Positions 6,003 to 8,099 of a DNA stretch of 8,099 nt are shown here, one piece after another. This stretch comes from an uncultured Clostridia bacterium (lineage in GTDB: Bacteria; Bacillota; Clostridia; Christensenellales; QALW01): assembly GCA_900550765.1 (NCBI GenBank), contig URTC01000065.1:1-8099 (forward strand), written 5' to 3'. A program made the translations under genes and the position numbers. Within the stretch, counting starts at the first letter, position 1; each line of letters starts with the position of its first letter. The notes beneath the pieces are model-generated. The model was given only the letters and a program-made list of their open reading frames with translations, searched no databases and was not told the DNA's origin.

Positions 6003-6014
6003 CCGTGCGGTTTT
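5989..6014. terminator. Terminator shared by the xre gene and the convergent AraC gene
   Basis: An 11-bp perfect stem (AAAACCGCACG at 5989-5999, CGTGCGGTTTT at 6004-6014) closes a four-base TAAC loop. The loop holds the xre stop codon (TAA 6000-6002), so the last codons of xre form half the stem. On the minus strand the stem is followed by a T-run, giving a good terminator for the AraC gene that stops at 6018; on the plus strand the T-run is shorter (TTTT). Confidence 0.8.
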
Positions 6015-6017
6015 GCT

Positions 6018-6812
6018 TTACACCTTTCTATACGCGTGCCGATACTCCCTCGGCTGCATTCCGGTCTGCGATAAAAAGGCCCGGTTAAAGGAGCGTATGG
6101 TATTATATCCTACGGCAATACCGATTTCGGTAATGGAATCATCCGTTTTTTGCAGGCGTTCCTTGGCATCATTGATGCGCAGCATGTTGATATAATCATT
6201 AAAACTGATTTTAATTTTTTCGCCGAACAAGCGGGAAATATAATATTTGCTGGCGTGAAGTTCCGCGGCCATTTTATCCAAACTGATGGCATCGGTATAA
6301 TTCTGCATACAATAGGCCAGCATTGCCGAAAGCATATCCGTATTGCTGCTCTGTACCGGCTCATATTCAAAAAGCGGAAGTACCTCGCCTAAAAACACCG
6401 TCAAATAGCCTTTACAGATTTCATCGTGGTAATCTGCATTGCTTTTTAATTTTTTATAGGCCTTACGCAATGCTGTTTTGATATCGCTCGTCAGCTGCTC
6501 TTTTTTTAACACCGGGTAAACCGGGCTGTTTTTCAGCAGAACATTTTTAAATTCCAAAAAGACCTCCGGCGAAAAAATCAGCAGATAACTTTCCTCTTCT
6601 GTAAACGTTTCATAATAATGCACTTTATTCGGAAACGCAAAAAACAAATCACCTTCGCTAAGCAGATATTCTACCGAATCCGCATAAGCTTTTGTTTGGC
6701 CCTTCATCATATACACAACTTCAATTTCTTTATGCAGATGCGCTTCACAGCTCAGGTATTCCCGGCGCATCATATGAATGGGGGTTGTTTTATTTTCATA
6801 TTGTATACTCAT
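6018..6812 (-). CDS. AraC-family transcriptional regulator (region 3)
   Basis: A 264-aa cytoplasmic regulator. The N-terminal cupin part includes AHLHKEIEVVYMMKGQTKAYAD (24-45) and LSEGDLFFAFPNKVHYYE (51-68), the usual sugar-sensing AraC domain. The C-terminal double HTH covers about 160-262: ISLDKMAAELHASKYYISRLFGEK (176-199), FNDYINMLRINDAKERL (204-220), SITEIGIAVGYNTIRSFNRAFLS (226-248) and GMQPREYR at the end. AGGAG (6819-6823) lies 6 nt before ATG. It diverges from the sugar isomerase/Gfo-Idh operon through a 114-bp region with overlapping promoters and three TGTCT-type motifs, so it probably controls that operon and its own synthesis. It is clearly a different paralogue from the region-1 regulator, with its own repeat motif. 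Confidence 0.92.
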   Translation of the reverse strand: MSIQYENKTTPIHMMRREYLSCEAHLHKEIEVVYMMKGQTKAYADSVEYLLSEGDLFFAFPNKVHYYETFTEEESYLLIFSPEVFLEFKNVLLKNSPVYPVLKKEQLTSDIKTALRKAYKKLKSNADYHDEICKGYLTVFLGEVLPLFEYEPVQSSNTDMLSAMLAYCMQNYTDAISLDKMAAELHASKYYISRLFGEKIKISFNDYINMLRINDAKERLQKTDDSITEIGIAVGYNTIRSFNRAFLSQTGMQPREYRHAYRKV

Positions 6813-6844
6813 AAAAAACTCCTGTTTTTAAATATCGCAAAATC

Positions 6845-6901
6845 TGTCTCATATTTTTCAATATTCGTCTTGAATTATACTATATTTTGTCTTATACTAC
6901 A
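6845..6901. repeat. Three TGTCT-type motifs at 21-22-bp steps (candidate AraC site)
   Basis: TGTCTCATATTTTT begins at 6845, CGTCTTGAATTATA at 6866 and TGTCTTATACTACA at 6888. The shared pattern is YGTCTY followed by an AT-rich tail, with steps of 21 and 22 bp, about two helical turns, as in direct-repeat AraC-family half-sites. The second and third copies fall inside the overlapping promoter pair. The motif is short, so binding is inferred. Confidence 0.45.
6870..6898 (+). promoter_or_regulatory. Promoter of the sugar isomerase / Gfo-Idh operon
   Basis: TTGAAT (6870-6875) and TATACT (6893-6898) are exactly 17 bp apart. Transcription would begin near 6905 and give a short leader of about 20 nt with TAGGAGG (6914-6920) 6 nt before ATG 6927. 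Confidence 0.65.
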
Positions 6902-6902
6902 A
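6874..6902 (-). promoter_or_regulatory. Promoter of the region-3 AraC gene, overlapping the opposing promoter
   Basis: On the minus strand, TTGTAG (6897-6902) and TATAAT (6874-6879) are 17 bp apart. Its -10 overlaps the -35 of the plus-strand promoter and its -35 overlaps that promoter's -10, so two polymerases cannot bind at once. The AraC leader would be about 55 nt. Confidence 0.6.
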
Positions 6903-6926
6903 CTATAAAATTATAGGAGGTATAAA

Positions 6927-7745
6927 ATGTTTACAGGTCTTCAATTGTATTCTGTGCGCGACGCACTGGCTGCTGATTTTGAAGGCACTCTGAAAGCCGT
7001 ACACGAAATGGGCTATCAAGGGGTGGAATTTGCCGGTATCTGCGGTAAAACCGCAGCAGAAGTCAAGCAACTGTGTGCTCAATATGATCTTGTACCAATT
7101 TCAGCCCATGTGGCACTGAAGGAAATGTTAGAGGTTGCCGATACATTTAAAACCTATGCTGAAATTGGCTGCAAATATATTGTAATTCCCTATCTTCCGG
7201 AAGAGATCCGCCCTACCGCGGACGATTACTCGCAGCTTATTGCAACCGTAGAGGAAGTATGCCAAAAGGCAAAGGACGCCGGGCTTATCATGCTGTATCA
7301 CAATCATGATTTTGAATTCGTCCGCCTATCAGACGGCACTTATTTTTTGGATAAGCTTTACGCCTGCGTTTCGCCTGCACTGCTGCAAACCGAGCTGGAT
7401 ACCTGCTGGGTAAACGCAGCCGGAGAAGACCCCTGCGAATATGTAAAAAAATATTCCGGCCGGGCCCCCATCGTTCATTTAAAAGATTTTTATAAAAAAG
7501 GCAAAAATGTGGAAGGCATGTACGAGCTGATCGGCATTCAGCCCGCCGAGGCCGCCTCCGCCGACGAAGCCTTTGGTTTCCGCCCTTTGGGCCGCGGTAT
7601 GCAAAATGTACCGGCAATTCTTGCAGCCAGTAAACAGGCCGGCGCCGAGTGGGTTATTGTGGAACAGGACCGCCCCACCCCCGGCAAAGAGCCGATGGAT
7701 GAAGTAAAGGCCAGTATTGACTATTTAAAAACACTCACCTATTAA
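6927..7745 (+). CDS. Sugar phosphate isomerase/epimerase, IolE-like TIM barrel
   Basis: A 272-aa cytoplasmic TIM barrel of the xylose-isomerase-like superfamily (COG1082), of typical length. Signatures: GLQLYSVRDAL (4-14), GYQGVEFAG (29-37), SAHVALKEM (59-67), KYIVIPYLPEE (83-93), MLYHNHDFEF (122-131), LQTELDTCWV (153-162), PIVHLKDFYKKG (181-192), PLGRGMQN (220-227) and WVIVEQDRP (242-250). Probable metal and substrate ligands by family pattern are H127, D158, H184 and E247. Members act on inositol-derived ketones, hydroxypyruvate, or keto-sugars produced by Gfo/Idh enzymes. TAGGAGG is 6 nt before ATG, behind a good promoter. It is only about 18% longer on the same fold than the region-1 enzyme and shares little sequence with it by eye, so they are not recent duplicates. 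The following Gfo/Idh gene, 38 nt away, suggests a paired oxidation-isomerisation step. The exact substrate is unknown. Confidence 0.9.
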   Translation: MFTGLQLYSVRDALAADFEGTLKAVHEMGYQGVEFAGICGKTAAEVKQLCAQYDLVPISAHVALKEMLEVADTFKTYAEIGCKYIVIPYLPEEIRPTADDYSQLIATVEEVCQKAKDAGLIMLYHNHDFEFVRLSDGTYFLDKLYACVSPALLQTELDTCWVNAAGEDPCEYVKKYSGRAPIVHLKDFYKKGKNVEGMYELIGIQPAEAASADEAFGFRPLGRGMQNVPAILAASKQAGAEWVIVEQDRPTPGKEPMDEVKASIDYLKTLTY

Positions 7746-7754
7746 ATTAAAATT

Positions 7755-7767
7755 CAGCCTATGGCTG
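7755..7767 (+). other. Small hairpin between the isomerase and Gfo/Idh genes
   Basis: CAGCC (7755-7759) and GGCTG (7763-7767) can pair around a TAT loop, one base before the TTAGGAGG ribosome binding site. With five base pairs and no T-run it is not a terminator; it could stabilise the mRNA or tune downstream translation, or be chance. Confidence 0.3.
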
Positions 7768-7783
7768 TTAGGAGGAAAAAACT

Positions 7784-8099
7784 ATGGCAGATAATATTTT
7801 AGACAAATTCAAAGACGGCGTTGTAAAGGACGAAACCATCGATACCAGCAAAAAGCTGAAAATCGGTATCATCGGCACCGGCTGGATTTCCGAGGCGCAT
7901 ATTTCTAACTATCTGAAAATGCCTGATTGCGAGATCGTTGCCGCAGCGGATTTAATTCCCGGCAAAGCAGAGGCATTATTTGAAAAATACGGCATTAAAA
8001 ACGCCCGTTTTTACCCCAATGACCGTGCAATGATCGACAACGAACCGGACCTAGACGCTGTAAGCATCTGCACCTATAACCGCCAGCACGCCGGCCCGG
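7784..8099 (+). CDS. Gfo/Idh/MocA-family oxidoreductase, N-terminal part (3' end outside window)
   Basis: An NAD(P)-dependent sugar/polyol dehydrogenase of the family containing glucose-fructose oxidoreductase and inositol 2-dehydrogenase. 105 complete codons are visible. After a polar 24-residue N-terminal extension comes the Rossmann strand-loop KLKIGIIGTGWISEAH (24-39, glycines 28/31/33), then IVAAADLIPGKAEALFEKYG (51-70), where D56 at the second strand end favours NAD, and PDLDAVSICTYNRQHA (88-103), the usual DaVsIcTpn-H motif with Tyr where Pro is common. Members are normally 330-400 aa. TTAGGAGG lies 8 nt before ATG. The gene is co-transcribed with the IolE-like isomerase. Family members often oxidise a ring hydroxyl to a keto sugar; substrate not determinable here. 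The catalytic EKP motif lies beyond Ala103/the window end and could not be checked. Confidence 0.9.
   Translation, partial: MADNILDKFKDGVVKDETIDTSKKLKIGIIGTGWISEAHISNYLKMPDCEIVAAADLIPGKAEALFEKYGIKNARFYPNDRAMIDNEPDLDAVSICTYNRQHAGP

Noticed and set aside
7755..7767. Attenuator or terminator before the Gfo/Idh gene
   Set aside because: Only five base pairs and no T-run; listed as a small hairpin only.

Overview
The window looks like a chromosomal segment of an anaerobic, gut-type Firmicute, probably class Clostridia. The reasons are strong AGGAGG-type ribosome binding sites, ATGA start/stop overlaps, AT-rich intergenic DNA with sigma-A-like promoters, a TTG and a GTG start, and the families present (AraC regulators, sugar isomerase/epimerases, a Gfo/Idh/MocA oxidoreductase, VanZ-like and DUF5067-like proteins). 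The species cannot be named from sequence alone.

Region 1 (1-4687) is a catabolic locus with two divergent arms. On the minus strand is the N-terminal 295 residues of an Old Yellow Enzyme-family flavin oxidoreductase that runs off the left edge. On the plus strand is a tightly packed operon: an AraC regulator, a D-2-hydroxyacid dehydrogenase broken by two in-frame stop codons, a sugar phosphate isomerase/epimerase-like TIM barrel, and an unassigned protein that looks like an alpha/alpha toroid. The operon ends at a perfect palindromic terminator. The ~200-bp divergent control region carries two identical 13-nt direct repeats and a third inverted partial copy, placed to act on both promoters.

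Region 2 (4713-6014) is an AT-richer block bounded by terminators. A VanZ-like membrane protein and a DUF5067-like secreted or anchored protein form a minus-strand operon. A small Xre-type repressor diverges from them. A 12-nt motif repeated exactly 20 bp apart lies inside the VanZ promoter and next to the xre promoter, a good candidate for a shared operator.

Region 3 (6018-8099) is a second sugar module. A minus-strand AraC regulator diverges from an operon of an IolE-like sugar isomerase/epimerase and the start of a Gfo/Idh/MocA dehydrogenase. The two divergent promoters lie almost on top of each other, and three TGTCT-type motifs at 21-22-bp steps mark a likely regulator site.

Together, regions 1 and 3 read as two separately controlled modules for an unusual sugar, polyol or glycoside, with NAD-linked oxidation (Gfo/Idh), aldose/ketose or elimination chemistry (TIM barrels) and possible reduction of an unsaturated product (OYE). 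The substrate cannot be read from the sequence. The most noteworthy points are the doubly interrupted dehydrogenase, the three promoter/operator layouts, and the unassigned toroid protein coupled to an epimerase.
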